Source of the DNA: Sophora flavescens
Taxonomy: Eukaryota; Streptophyta; Magnoliopsida; Fabales; Fabaceae
Assembly (NCBI GenBank): GCA_030762895.1
Contig: CM061063.1
Location: forward strand, 51,229,196-51,293,195
Direction of reading: 5' to 3'
DNA: 64,000 nucleotides
Shown here: in pieces, positions 41,831-58,047 of the stretch
Layout of the letters: each line of letters opens with the position of its first letter
How positions within the stretch are numbered: the stretch's first letter is position 1
The notes under the pieces: model-generated
Database searches by the model: none
The model's input: only the letters and a program-made list of their open reading frames with translations
What the model was told of the DNA's origin: nothing
Position numbers and translations under genes: made by a program

Positions 41831-43232
41831 ATATTCTAAATTTAGATGAAATGCACAAAATATTTGATGGTTCAAACCATAAATCTGTCACGATTAAATG
41901 TTCATATAACAATGAAAACAATTAAAGCTTAATCCTTTTATTGTCTTAAAAAAAAAAATCCTCTTATAATTGTTATTGCTATATACTGCAATAAATTTTA
42001 ATAGAATGCCTACTACAAAAAATAGAAATACAAGAATTACAATACATCTGATATAAGTTAATTGTTAATATGCTTATGATAATATTGTCATATTGAAAAT
42101 ATTGATAATTAGGAAGTAAGACTTGTGAGCTTTACCTAACCAGTTTAAGTGGTTGTTATGCAGCATCATAGTTACACTTTAATTTTGTCCTCATAGATGC
42201 AGCCTTGGGAAATTGGAATCCATCCCCAAAAAGAAGTTGCACAAAAAAATAAATCATGCCAACACACTTCAATTCGTATATGTATTTGTATATGTATTTT
42301 ACATGAATTTTTAAATTGCATAATTGTTATCATACCAAACATCCAATACAAATAAATCAATAATCAAAAAGTTTGCAAGATTATGCACACAAAAAGTTTG
42401 CAATGCCCGGGTTGTGTTTTATTTAAACAAAGTTTTTTTTTTGTGTGTTTTGTGTTGTTTATCATGTTATTATTTTATATTATTAGAATTATATTATTAT
42501 TTAATATATATTATGATATATTATTATATTATATAATTATAAGATATAACATAAGATACATTATATAATCTAAAATTATATAGATTATATATTATATTAT
42601 TATATGAAATTAATTTGAATGTATTGTGAGTGTAAATATTTTTTTTAATTGTCAACTAATCATATATTGACACGTCATTAAAAAAGTTTGATTCTTATTT
42701 TTTAAACTTTACATTGATAGTACATACTAATTAATCGCAAATAATCTTATGTGACTTTTAATGTACTTTTGATAAAAGACAAACATTTTTCATGATGTGT
42801 GATTTAATTATGCCGAGTGGTACGTATTGAATATAGGAAACTGCAATTTTAAATTTCCGAGTTATTTCTCCTATTTTTTGGGGCAAGTTAACCATTTTTA
42901 GAAAATATAATTATTTATCATATTACTTTTTCTTCTCCCTTGAAAATATATTTGAATTCTTTCTCCTAATTCTTGGGGCAAGTTGACCATTTTTCGAAAA
43001 TATATTAATTTGTCATATTATTATTCTTCATCTTTCTTGAAAATCTATTTGATTTGTTTCTGCTCTTTTTCCCATACAATTAGTTATTGAAAATCTATTT
43101 GATATATTTCTTCTCTTTTCCGTGCAAGTTAATCATTTAAAAAAATATATTTATCTATATTTTTTTCCATCTCTTTTGAAAACCTATTTATATGGACATA
43201 TTCCAAATGAGGAAGCAAACCTATTTATATGG
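41831..43232. other. AT-rich intergenic DNA, possibly interior of a Helitron
   Basis: Strongly AT-rich, with a TA/ATT-rich block at 42470-42640. No gene is recognised. If the terminus at 41792 is a real Helitron end, this is element interior. Confidence 0.35.
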
Positions 43233-43241
43233 ATATATTTA

Positions 43242-44462
43242 GGTTTAATGAACTTTTTGATACCTGAAAAGTAGGTGTGTTTTGAATTTAGTCCCTGCAT
43301 TTTTTTTCCTTTGGTTTTGGTCCCTGTAAATTTAAAACTTTTGGTTTTAGTCCCTGCCGTTAGTCACCCTCCGTTAAGTGCTGACATGGCTAACAGAGTG
43401 TCACATCAGCACAGCCACGTCATGAAAAATATTAATATTTTATGTCATGTTGGCCGTCATGTATGAAAATAAAATTTGGTTTTAGTCTCTGAAAAGTGAC
43501 TAAATTGTTGTTTTAGTCCTTATACTTTTTCCGTTGGTTTTGGTCCCTGTAAATTTAAAACTGTTGATTCAAGTCCTCGTTGTCGATTATTAAATTCTGA
43601 CATGGCTAACAGAGCATCACATTAGCATTGTCACGACAGTTTATTTATTATTATTTTAATTCACGTAGATTGCCACAACATAGTATTAATTTTTAAAAAT
43701 ATATTAACATTAATTATTATTATATTTAACCATTATATTATTTTAATTTTTATTATTATAATATTATAACTATTTTTTCTTATAAAACATGACTGTCATT
43801 TCTTCTTCCTCTTTCTCCATCGTTCCTCCTTCATTCTGCAGTAATATTGTTTCCTCCTTCTAAAGCATTTCTCCATACCATCTGATACATTTTTTCTACA
43901 TCCATTCAGACATGCGCTTTACTTCTTCATTTACCAATGTTTTCCACCTTCGCTCTATGCAATGAATTTTCAAAGTTGCGACCATGATGCCCTCAACGCA
44001 AAAGAGTATAAAAATTATTGTGGAAGGAGGAAGCAAGATTGATGTAGAACGGAGGAGAAAGTAAAACTGCTACATAAAGATTGTTGTCATGACAATGCTC
44101 ACATGGCGCTCTCTTAACCATATCAACACTTAACAAAGTGTCACTGACGGTGGGGACTAAAATAAAAAATTTTAAATTTACAGGGATCAAAGCCTATGGA
44201 AAAAAAAAGTACGGGGACTAAAACCAAAATTTACTCACTTTCCAATGACTAAAACCAAAATTCATTTTCATGTGGCAGCTGACATGGCATATTTGCTGAC
44301 ATGACACTCCGTTAGCCACATCAACACTTAACAGAGGATAATTGACGGCAGGAACTAAAACCAAAAGTTTTAAATTTATAAGGACTAAAACCAAAAGAAA
44401 AAAAGTGCAGAGACTAAAATCAAATCACATCTGCTTTTCAGAGACCAAAGATTCATTAAACC
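43242..44462. mobile_element. MULE-like non-autonomous DNA transposon with long inverted arms
   Basis: The element is 1221 bp and begins GGTTTAATGAACTTTTTG. Its right end is the inverse (ATTCATTAAACC). A 9-bp TSD, ATATATTTA, lies at 43233-43241 and 44463-44471. Each arm contains two successive copies of a module with TTTGGTTTTAGTCCCTG, GTAAATTTAAAAC and TGACATGGCTAACAGAG. No transposase is present. The 9-bp duplication and long arms point to Mutator-like elements. The central part (43650-44060) is AT-rich and non-coding. Confidence 0.85.
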
Positions 44463-44471
44463 ATATATTTA

Positions 44472-45429
44472 TATGTGCAAGTGCTTTGACCAACAATATA
44501 TACATGATTCAACTATACAACTTACATCCCTATAAGAAGGAATAAAACATATCCAGCATGTGCAATCTTTGAGGCTATTTACGAGCTCCTATTTAGCTAG
44601 AGTAATTATATAGAATGGCGGCTATCATCCATTTCTTTAGTTGGTCCTTCTTCCTGCATTTGAATCTTCATCCTACCCTTTTCCACCAGCTTGCTCCTAA
44701 TACGCAACCAATTTCCTCAGATTATGAGCTATCTCTTTTGAAGAAACATTTTTGCTTCGATAATTCACAATTGATCTCACTCGTGATCAAAATATTGACT
44801 ATAACAAATATGCAGATATTGTAACATCTACAGTAAGTTGCACCAGACCACAGTGTGATCAAAATTAACATTATAAATAACATATATGTATAGAAAGCCA
44901 GATAACCAAGACCGAAATAACAAAATTCCAACAACCAATTTAATTTCATGTTCTGATACCATGTGAATTAGGATTTTTAGATTGTTGTGAATGTCAGGTT
45001 ATTTTCTCTAGCTTTTGCAGGTTGTATCAATGAGGAGAGCATATGGAAACACATTCATGTCATCAGGAAGATAATAGGATACGAAGGAGCAACGCAAGCA
45101 TCATGTGCAGATGAATTAAAGACTCTTTACATCTTCACTGGAGTTGAGCCCCCAACTTTTCATAGGGAGAACTCCACCACTGAAATCAATGAAAAGCTCC
45201 ACTTTCTCATGTCTATAGTTGGAATTAAGTAGAATGTGGAGGGTGACACATATTGACTATGTCATGAACAATAAACTATATATACTATATCAGCAAAATG
45301 GAAGGTTTTTTATTCCATTCTAAAACTACAATGACTCAAACTTCATACTCAAATACTATATCATACTCAAAAAATACAATGACTCCAACTAAAATTATGA
45401 GAAGACAATTATTTCTTGGTCTAGGCTAG
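44472..45429. other. Intergenic DNA with an orphan exon-like ORF and a PBS-like site
   Basis: At 45021-45232 (plus) an exon-like frame follows TTTTGCAG and ends in TAG. It encodes about 70 residues including ADELKTLYIFTGVEPPTF, which I cannot assign to a family. On the minus strand near 44961-44950, TGGTATCAGAAC resembles an initiator-Met PBS next to ACA, suggesting an LTR relic, but no LTR pair was found. Confidence 0.35.
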
Positions 45430-45780
45430 AGACACCACGTTTGGAAGAGCTTATTTAAGCTCTTTTTGACTTATCTGATGACATAAGTTCTTATGCAGTG
45501 TGTTTGGCAGAGTTTATAAAAATAAGCTATGTCATCCCATAAGGAGTTTTTGACTTATTTTTATAAGTCACTGGGAGAAGCTTATGGAATTATCATAAGA
45601 GCTTATGCACTAAACACCCTCTCCGTGTTTTTCACTATTCGAATCATCTCATGCCCATTTCTTTCTTTTTCTTACTTTAAGCACTTATGGCATAAGTTCT
45701 CATGTGATAAGGTCTTATGTCATAAGCTCTTAATTAAGTTGTTTAAGTTTAAGTTCTATAGTACTATTGTATAACTTAAA
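45430..45780. repeat. MITE-like repeat rich in CTTATG/CATAAG words
   Basis: About 350 bp with repeated, often mutually inverted words such as AGCTTATTTAAGCTC, ATAAGTTCTTATG and CATAAGCTCTTA. The pattern suggests a small non-autonomous DNA element. No exact terminal repeats or TSD could be fixed by eye. Confidence 0.4.
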
Positions 45781-47395
45781 AAACAGAGTTATTGCAAAAT
45801 CAACTTGAAACTTGAGCAGCAAAAAAACAAATGAAACCTATTCAGCAAAAAAAAACCATGTCTGTAAGTAATTAAGCAAATCATAGATGTAAATTAAATC
45901 CACAACCTATATTTAATTAAGCAAATCAAATTCGATAATTTAATTCCATGTCTGTAAGTGCATGTACTGAGAGTAACATGTAACATGTATTGAGAGTTGG
46001 CAGGAAGCATAGATGATTCTCTTTGTTTACTTACTAATTAAGTAAATGATATATTATGTGAAGTAGACAAATGATATATTTCTGAATTTTTGCAGCAAAC
46101 CTCCAAGGAAGAAGTTTGTGATCAGCTCAAGACCTACAAAAAAATGATATTCATGAGTACTTTAATGTGTTAGATATTAATAAGCATTAGTCCAGTCTTA
46201 TTTGCTGGGCATACACATCAACAGCATATTACTTACCAAAGGGATTTCTCTTATTTTGTAACTCATCCTTATTGGTGGAGAATAATGAATTTAATTATAT
46301 CCAAGACTGACACAAAACTCCGCATGCTATTTGCTGGTCCTTAACCCACCATCAGTGAGTGGCAAAATATAAAGGTAATGCCTCCATTTGGCATATATGT
46401 TCATATGAAAGACACACGGTGATACCTACAATAAGTCGCATTTACTGTTGTTATCATAATAACAATAATGGATTGTATTAGTTAAAATTCATTCAACAAC
46501 CGTAAAATCACCAAATGTAAACTTAGATAACAAATCCATAACATGAAAAGGAAGCAACAGACAAAAAAAATAGAAAATCATGTGCCTTAAAAAACAAAAA
46601 CAAATAAGGACCCATCTCTTAGGTGCTGCACTTCCTCTCCTATGGACCTTAATTAAATATTCAAATACACTATTGTTGCTAGTCTTCTTTGTAATGAAAC
46701 AAAGAACCCCAAACGTGTTGAGTCATTCCCCAAGGTTAAACTTAGAAACCTCCCCATTGATTTATCCAACAATTCTATTAAGGGTAGTTTCCAAATGAGG
46801 TTCTCCATTGCACCCAAATGAGGTTTCTCTCCCTTGACCAATCACACTTTTTGCAGCTGAGAGCAAATGTGAGAATACTAAAACTGATTGAGTTCATTGA
46901 TTGAACAATTGATTACCCAAAACATTCCTTTTCTTTCTATTTATCTGAATCATTTTTCTTATACTTCAATAACTATTGATTCTCCCACTGCAAGGTTTAT
47001 GAATGTCTTAAGCCCTTATGCATTTGACTCTAGAGATGAAGAGGAAACCCATAAAGTAACAAACTTTAAATGACAATTCAACAAACAAAAAAACCACAAT
47101 AGATTTTAGGTTAATTTGGAGATACAAAGCATAAATCTAGCTAGGCGGAAAAACTCTAGAATGTAAGGGGAGAGGTTTACCTTGTGAGAAGGAAATGGAA
47201 CTACCGCACTCTTAACCCAAAGAGACATCAGAGGTTGGTGTAATGAACATGAAATTGCCTTATGTTGGTGACTCCATGATCTCATTCATCCTTTACACAA
47301 GAGGTGAAGTTAGAAACTATAGAAATAGAAACAATAGAAATAGAAATATAATAGAAGTAGAAATACAAACAATACAAACTTGTTAAATTAGCATA
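45781..47395. other. Intergenic DNA, no gene recognised
   Basis: AT-rich. Short duplicated phrases (CCATGTCTGTAAGT near 45856 and 45946; ATTAAGCAAATCA near 45873 and 45917). No convincing protein. Confidence 0.4.
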
Positions 47396-47398
47396 TGG

Positions 47399-47525
47399 CT
47401 AAATGAAATAACCTAGCTTGGCAAAATCATTCACCATCCACAACCTAATCACCCTCGCAAGGATGGTCCAAGTCTCCTTCTCAGGTGTAATGTCGATGAT
47501 TGAATCAAACTTGGAAGCCATTGAA
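47399..47525 (-). pseudogene. RPA70-like OB-fold (DUF223-type) N-terminal fragment
   Basis: On the minus strand MASKFDSIIDITPEKETWTI is followed by LARVIRLWMVNDFAK, the typical start of plant RPA1-like proteins. The homology stops after about 38 residues and the frame soon ends. Such fragments are frequent both as Helitron passengers and as degenerate host copies. A Helitron-type 3' end on the same strand lies at 41792, which may or may not be linked. A complete gene is not present. Confidence 0.6.
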
Positions 47526-47639
47526 CCCAGCAAATCGAACCCAGCAAATAAATAGATAAGCAGATGAGAATGTATGTTTGTAGTTTGAGTGTCGGTCTCA
47601 TGCAAGCAACAACAACTATTTATAGAGGATAGAATCTAA

Positions 47640-48043
47640 AGACAAACATAACCCTAATAACCCTAAAAATTTTAAATTTGAGAGGGAAAATTTGAGAGCC
47701 AAAATAAACCTCATGATATACGGTAAAGAACGAAATCACTGGTCAGATCCTTTCCTTTCACAGAATAATGAAAACCCCTTTCCTCTCTATTCAAAATCCG
47801 ATGAAATCTTCTTCCTCTCTCTTCCATCTCTCACAAAAGCCCTCCTCCTTTCTCTCCTATCTCTCACAAAAACCCTCTTGGTTCTTTGTCTGACGAGAAA
47901 GCTTCATTCCTATCAAATCTCTGCTTGCAAAAAGCTTGGATTTTATGAGGAAGATGAAAGCATCAGAAAAGGGAAATGGAAAGCATCAGAAAAAATTTCA
48001 AACTCTTTTCTTTCTGATTTACGGGGAAGATGAATGTTATAAA
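47640..48043. other. Intergenic DNA before copia element 2
   Basis: A 113-codon plus-strand ORF (47692-48033) contains short internal repeats (LLLSLLSLTKTL-like) and has no recognised domain. It is left uncalled. Confidence 0.35.
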
Positions 48044-48252
48044 TGTAAAATGTAAGCATATTGACCGAAAATACTTCTACATTGTTTGATTGAATTTTTG
48101 TGTTCTACAATTTTTGGATAGAATACTCATGCTAGGTGCTATCTATAATGTACTCTGTTTGTTTGAAGAAAGTCTTAAACAATGACTTACTCAAATTCTA
48201 AGCTAATTTAATAATAGAAATAACTGATAAAACAACATCTAATGTTCCTTCA
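48044..48252 (-). repeat. 3' LTR of copia element 2
   Basis: 209 bp, matching 52673-52915 with many substitutions and a deficit of about 34 bases in the segment between AAAGTC and CTAAGC. Confidence 0.85.
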
Positions 48253-48258
48253 ATCCCC

Positions 48259-49415
48259 TCAAGTTGGCGCATGAAGGTCAATAATGTCCAACTTGTTAAG
48301 CAACAATTTAGATCTTTCTCTTCCTAGAGGCTTGGTAAAAATGTCTGCTATTTGGTCCTTCGTCCATATCTTCATGGGTTTAATTTCACCCGATTTGACC
48401 CTTTCTCGAACAAAATAGCAGTCCATCTCTACATGTTTGGTTCTCTCGTGGAAGACTGGATTCGCTGCAATGTGGAGGGCCGCTTGATTATCACAAAACA
48501 GAGGCTTTGCTTCCTGTTGAGGATGTTTAATTCCTTGAGTAGCCATCTAACCCAAATGAGTTCACTGACAGTGGCTGCCATAGCCCTGTATTCAGCTTCA
48601 GCTGAGGATTTTGCAACCACAATTTGCCTTTGGTTCTCCAAGAAATGGGTGCTTCTCCGAGTTGAATCAGATAACCTGTGCATGATCTTCGGGTGAGAGG
48701 ACAACCGCCCCAATCAGCATCACAATAGGCTTTGAGTTGGTTCATTTTGACTAGAGAGGAATATCCCTTGTCCTGGAGTTGTTTTTAAGTAACGAAGAAT
48801 CCTTTCAATTGCATCCATATGAGTTTGTCTTGGTGATGTCATGTATTGACAAAGAGTGTTGACTGCATATGTTATATCTGGCCTTGTTATGGTCAGATAT
48901 AACAGTCGACCCAAAATTCTTCTAAAACGAGTCGCATCCACTACTAGATCATTGGCATTCACCCGCAAGTTGCAATTCTGTTCCATAGGGAAATTGCTCG
49001 GCCTGCAGCTCTCCATTCTTGTCTCTTTGAGTATGTCAAGAGTGTATTTTCTCTGACTGAGGACAAATCCTTTTGCTGATCTAGCCATTTCTATACCCAA
49101 AAAGAACTTCAAAGGTCCTAGATTCTTTATACTGAATCTAGCATTCAAGTGCTGTTTGATCTCTTGCATCATGCTCAAATCATTTCCAGCTAGTATTACA
49201 TCATCTACATAAATGATAGTAGTGATGAATACTGCTCCTTGCCTATATATAAACAAGGAATGATCTGCTTTGCATTGTTGAAATCCCATTTCTTTTAGAT
49301 CTATAGTGAATTTCTCATACCAATTCTTTGAAGCTTGCCGAAGTCTATACAAAGATTTTTGTAACTTGCAAACTCTTGTATCATCTTTCTTTGTAAAGCC
49401 TTGAGGGTTCTTCAT
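48259..49415 (-). pseudogene. Copia 2 RT C-terminal half and RNase H
   Basis: Open from 49415 to 48720, with the catalytic IYVDDVILAGND near 49210-49180 and the LLYLTITRPDITYAVN block near 48905-48860. RNase H follows in other frames: YCDADWGGCPLTRRSCTGY near 48720, SSAEAEYRAM near 48605, and [20 protein letters not shown] near 48505. At least two frameshifts (near 48720 and 48630) and one near 48500 break it. Confidence 0.83.
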
Positions 49416-49421
49416 ATATAT

Positions 49422-49940
49422 TTATTCAGTCAAATCTCCATGGAGGAAGGCATTATTCACATCTAATTGGTGAACAAGCCATCCTTTAGCTGCAGCAATG
49501 GTTAGTATGGTTCTCATGGTGACCAACTTTGCTAGTGGAGCAAAGGTCTCGTGGAAATCTTCCCCTTCTATTTGAGTGAATCCTCGTGCCACTAGCCTTG
49601 CTTTATAGAGTTCCACTTCACCTTTTGGTTTGAATTTTACTTTGTAAACCCACTTGGAATCAACTGCATGCTTGCATTCTGGAAGTTCTATCACTTTCCA
49701 AGTATCATTAGCTTCCAATGCTTCTATTTCTCTTTGCATAGCATCTTTCCAGTGTCGATGTTTTATTGCTTGTGAAAAATGCTTCGGCTCATCATGTGTA
49801 TTGATGGCTGCTAGGAAAGCTAGATGTGAGTTTGAAAATTTGTTATAAGATACATAATTTGACAAAGGGTATTTAATTGTGTTACCGGAAAAAAGGACAA
49901 GGTGAGGAATGAGAAATAGAGGGTGGTAGATCCACTTCAT
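49422..49940 (-). pseudogene. Copia 2 RT N-terminal half
   Basis: The segment DSKWVYKVKFKPKGEVELYK, then ARLVARGFTQIEG and QLDVNNAFLHGDL, is the N-terminal half of the copia RT. It ends at a TAA near 49422-49424, and the other half starts directly after it in the same frame. Confidence 0.83.
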
Positions 49941-50027
49941 AATCCATTAGATGTTTTGGCATTTGCCTTACTCTACCACTTTGCCTTTGATCTATTTCTC
50001 TTGCCTCATTTTGCTGAATTTCTAAAG

Positions 50028-51548
50028 CTACAGATGTAGGATCCTCGCTTGCTCAAACCAAAGATCTGAATTTCCTGTTTCCTGATGAGTTGCTTCTGCA
50101 GCATTCGTCTCCTGTTCTGTTTCCTGCATGTCAATGCCTTCTGGACTACTCATCACTGCATCATTCTCCCAAAAAGATTGTTGTAATTCTCCTGTTTTCT
50201 CTTTAGAGCTCTTTTCTCTGAAAGGAAATACATTTTCAAAGAACACAACATCCCTTGACACAAAAGTTTCTTTACTTATTTGATCATACACCTTGCAGCC
50301 TTTTTGGCCTAAAGGATAACCAATAAAGACACAAGGTCTCCCCCTCTCATCAAACTTCCCTTCTCTTATTGTTTTTAAAACATATACCTAACATCCAAAA
50401 ACTCTTAGAACATTATAATTTGGTTTTCTTTTATACAAAATCTCATAAGGTGTTCTGTTTTTAAGAACAGTGGAGGGAATTCTATTGATAATATGGATTG
50501 CAGTGAGGACACACTCTCCCCAAAAATGGGTTGGTAATCCATAATGGAAGCGCAAGGCACGAGCCATCTCAAGGATGTGCCTATGCTTCCTTTACACCAC
50601 ACCATTTTGTTGAGGTGTGTATGTGCAACTCAATTCCATTAGAATTCCCTTTTCTTGATAAAAGTTTTGCATATGCCTTGAAGTAAAATCTAAACCTTTG
50701 TTTGACCTAACACACTTAATTTTCTTTCCAAATTGTGTCTCTATCATGCAAACAAACATAGGCAAATAATGTTCAACTTTAGATTTGTGTTTCATTAGAT
50801 AAATCCAAACTCCGTTACTAAAGTCGTCAACAATAGAAAGAAAATAGTGAGCTCCTGTGTTAGAAGCAGTATTATAACGTCCCCAAATATCACAATGTAT
50901 TAGATCAAAGCAAGATAAAGATTTTATAGAGCTGAGAGGAAAGGGTAATCTAGTTTGTTGTGCCCGAATACAAGGCTCACAGGGCAAGTTATTTTGATTC
51001 CTAACAAATTCTATGTCAAGACCTATGTGTGCCATCTTAGATTCAGAGGTATGCCCTAATCTATTGTGCCACAAAGTCCAATTATCCTGCTTGCTAACCT
51101 TCATAGCTACCCTTTCTTCTTCTGAAGGCTCAAGAAGATATAAACCATCTCGATGCCTACCCAATCCAATCAGGGTCCTCGAAGGCAAATCCTGTATAAC
51201 ACATAAATCAACAACAAAAGTTATGGAACAATTATGTTCTCTGGTCAATGTACTCACAGATATAAGATTGCATTTAAAATTGGGAATATGCAGGGTTTTG
51301 TTTAAAGTCATTCCATTAGAAAGATCTGCCTTTCCTATACTCTTTACAGGCACACTCATTCCATTGGGAATGAGTACAAGTTGCTGATTAGTGGAGGATT
51401 TTTCCTTCAACAACCTCTCATCACAAGTGATATGTTCACTTGCGCCCGAGTCTATGACCCAAGGTCTTTTAATTATGATATTACCTGTCATATTCACTGT
51501 TGGTTTTGATTGTTTTATCCCTGCACTTGGTTCCGGATCATCCTTCAA
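50028..51548 (-). pseudogene. Copia 2 protease tail and integrase
   Basis: 51548-50592 keeps the protease motif WVIDSGASEHIT near 51460, the finger HNRLGH ... CEPCIRAQQ near 51060-50965, the first core Asp in HCDIWGRYN near 50890, and the region VRSNKGLDF near 50710, where the usual second catalytic Asp is Asn. A TAA replaces the codon before RKH near 50595. Fragments at 50605-50405 and 50291-50028 (KETFVSRDVVFFENVFPF) are the integrase C-terminus. The integrase is not functional. Confidence 0.82.
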
Positions 51549-52614
51549 CTACTACAACAGTCTTTCATATTGCTGCAAAGACAATCCAGGAATTGGGTTA
51601 GCATCTGTGATGACCCGTGCAACCTTGAATCCCCCTATCTTTCCATTCCATGGTGCTGATTTGTCTTTCCTGTCCTTTTTAGGTTTCCTCCAATCTTGAG
51701 GATAACCAACAATTTCCCAGCATTATTCTTGTGTGTGTCCCACCTTTTGGCAGTGATCACATTTTGGCCTCTCCTTCTTATTATCTTTATATCGAGAACT
51801 TGTGGTTTGGAAGGCAGATGTATCCATTGTAGGTTTCTGCATTGCTGAGATAAGCTTTTGTTGCTCATCTTCTGCCACAAGGTGATAAGCATGTCCTAAG
51901 GAAAGAGTAGGAACCATGCTGAGAATGTGTCTTGACAGTCCCGAAAACATCATCTAATCCCATGAGGAAGTCATACAGCTGCTGCCTTTCTTGTATTTGA
52001 ATAAGCTGCTTCTGGACATCACATGTGCAAGCACCACATGTACATTTTGGCCAAGGAGCAATTGAGTGAAGTTCATCCCAAAGTCCTTTCAGTTTCGTGA
52101 AGTATGCAGGAACTGAGAGCCTCTCTTGCCTAAGAAGAGAAATTACTCTTTTCAATTCATATACTCTTGGTGCACTTTCTTTCCCAAATCTTTCTTCAAG
52201 ATCCTTCTAGATTTCCCGAGCAGTGCTGGCATAACGAACGCCACTTCTCACCTCTTTGTCCATGCCACTCTTCAAGCATCCCTTAACCATAGCATTACAT
52301 CTCATCCAATGTGCAAGATTACAAGAATCTGCACTTGGCATAGGAATAGACCTGTCTACAAAGCCTATTTTATTATTTGCATAGAGTGCATTACTCATAT
52401 CCACGACCCACTCTCCATAATTTCCATCACGCAGAGGTTCGCTTACAAATATTTGTCCAAGGTGATCCAAAGCATGAAGAAAATAGGGAGAATCGGGATT
52501 ATGTTCATTACCTGAGTTTCTTGATGTTTTGATGGGCTCTTCATGATCGAACTCCTCTTCTTGTTTGTTATTTTTGGAAGATTTGGGTTCATCATCTTTC
52601 TTCGTTTCTGCCAT
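51549..52614 (-). pseudogene. Copia 2 gag
   Basis: ATG 52614 opens 135 codons to TAG 52207, after which the same protein continues in pieces (52155-51865, 51953-51723). The gag core (LRDGNYGEWVVDMSNAL, CTCGACTCDVQKQLIQIQER) is followed by a zinc knuckle CDHCQKVGHTQE near 51760, whose last Cys follows a stop. It encoded the particle protein and is now broken. Confidence 0.82.
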
Positions 52615-52672
52615 GATGATGTTGCAATCGATAGAGAAAAACGATTACCAGACTTTTGGCTCTATGATACCA

Positions 52673-52915
52673 TGTAAAATGTAAGCATATAGACTGAAAA
52701 TACTTCTGTATTGATTGATTGAATTTTGGTGTTTTACAATTCCGGGATAGAATACTGATGCTAGGTGCTATTTATAATGCACTCTGCCTGTTTGAAGAAA
52801 GTCCTAGACAACTTTCTGTTACAAACAACTGACTTATGACTTAGTCAAATACTCAAACTCTAAGCTAACTTAATAACAGAAATAACTGATAAAACAAACT
52901 CTAATATTCCTTCCA
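52673..52915 (-). repeat. 5' LTR of copia element 2
   Basis: 243 bp. On the minus strand it begins TGGAAGGAATATTAG and ends ACATTTTACA, followed by the PBS. Confidence 0.85.
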
Positions 52916-53312
52916 TAGAAAAGGGAAACGATTTGCTTCAGATTTGAATATGCTGCTTTATCGTGTCTAAGCAATATTTACGGGATTTAAGGAAATATGA
53001 TGGGATGTTAAACAAAAGGATGAGAAAAAGGTTGTATTTACAAACTTGTCATTTAACACCATCAGCTCAGTTTTTCTTACGGGAAGTGTTGCAAAGGCTA
53101 GTAATTTGGTGCAAAATAAAATAGACATAAAAACAAATATATTTACAAAGTTGTCACTCAAAGCTTTGTGAGAAGGATTACACTAAATTATTATTTATGG
53201 GTTGATTTGTTAGAAGATTGTTAAGGAAGCTGACTATTGTATGAGTGTGATGTGCCGAAAATTTCTTAAGTGTGATTTACCTATGTATAATGTTTAGATT
53301 AAGTCCAGAGCA
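52916..53312. other. Upstream region of the KARI gene
   Basis: AT-rich host sequence between copia element 2 and the KARI promoter. A near-duplicate phrase of about 20 bases (ATATTTACAAAGTTGTCA near 53140 and ATTTACAAACTTGTCAT near 53035) is seen. No gene. Confidence 0.45.
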
Positions 53313-53313
53313 G

Positions 53314-53334
53314 TATATTTTAACCCAGCACGTG
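53314..53334 (+). promoter_or_regulatory. Putative KARI core promoter: TATA-like box and G-box
   Basis: TATATTTTA at 53314-53322 lies 121 bases before the start codon. A CACGTG G-box follows at 53329-53334. CT-rich sequence (TCTTTCTCTTCTTCTTTTTCC, part of 53409-53430) fits a plant 5' UTR. Assignment is by motif and position only. Confidence 0.45.
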
Positions 53335-53434
53335 TGGGCGTTCTGCCAGCACAGCTCAGGTTAGCCTCGTTCAGTCGAAGCTGTCACTATTAAACTCACC
53401 TTGTCTAACTCTTTCTCTTCTTCTTTTTCCAAAA

Positions 53435-58047
<4,613 letters not shown>

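Larger units (their letters stand above)
48044..52915 (-). mobile_element. Ty1/copia LTR retrotransposon, old and broken
   Basis: Minus strand, 4872 bp. The 5' LTR is 52673-52915 and the 3' LTR 48044-48252. On the minus strand the PBS TGGTATCATAGAGCC directly follows the 5' LTR (52672 downward) and the PPT TTGAGGGGAT precedes the 3' LTR (near 48262-48253). LTRs start TG and end TTTTACA. Gag and pol domains are in copia order but split by many stops and frameshifts. LTR lengths differ (243 and 209 bp) and there is no exact TSD (ATAAA against TAGAA), which suggests age or rearrangement. It ends about 520 bp upstream of the KARI start codon. Confidence 0.9.

Noticed and set aside
47692..48033. 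113-codon ORF on the plus strand
   Set aside because: Internally repetitive Leu/Ser/Thr segment and no known domain.
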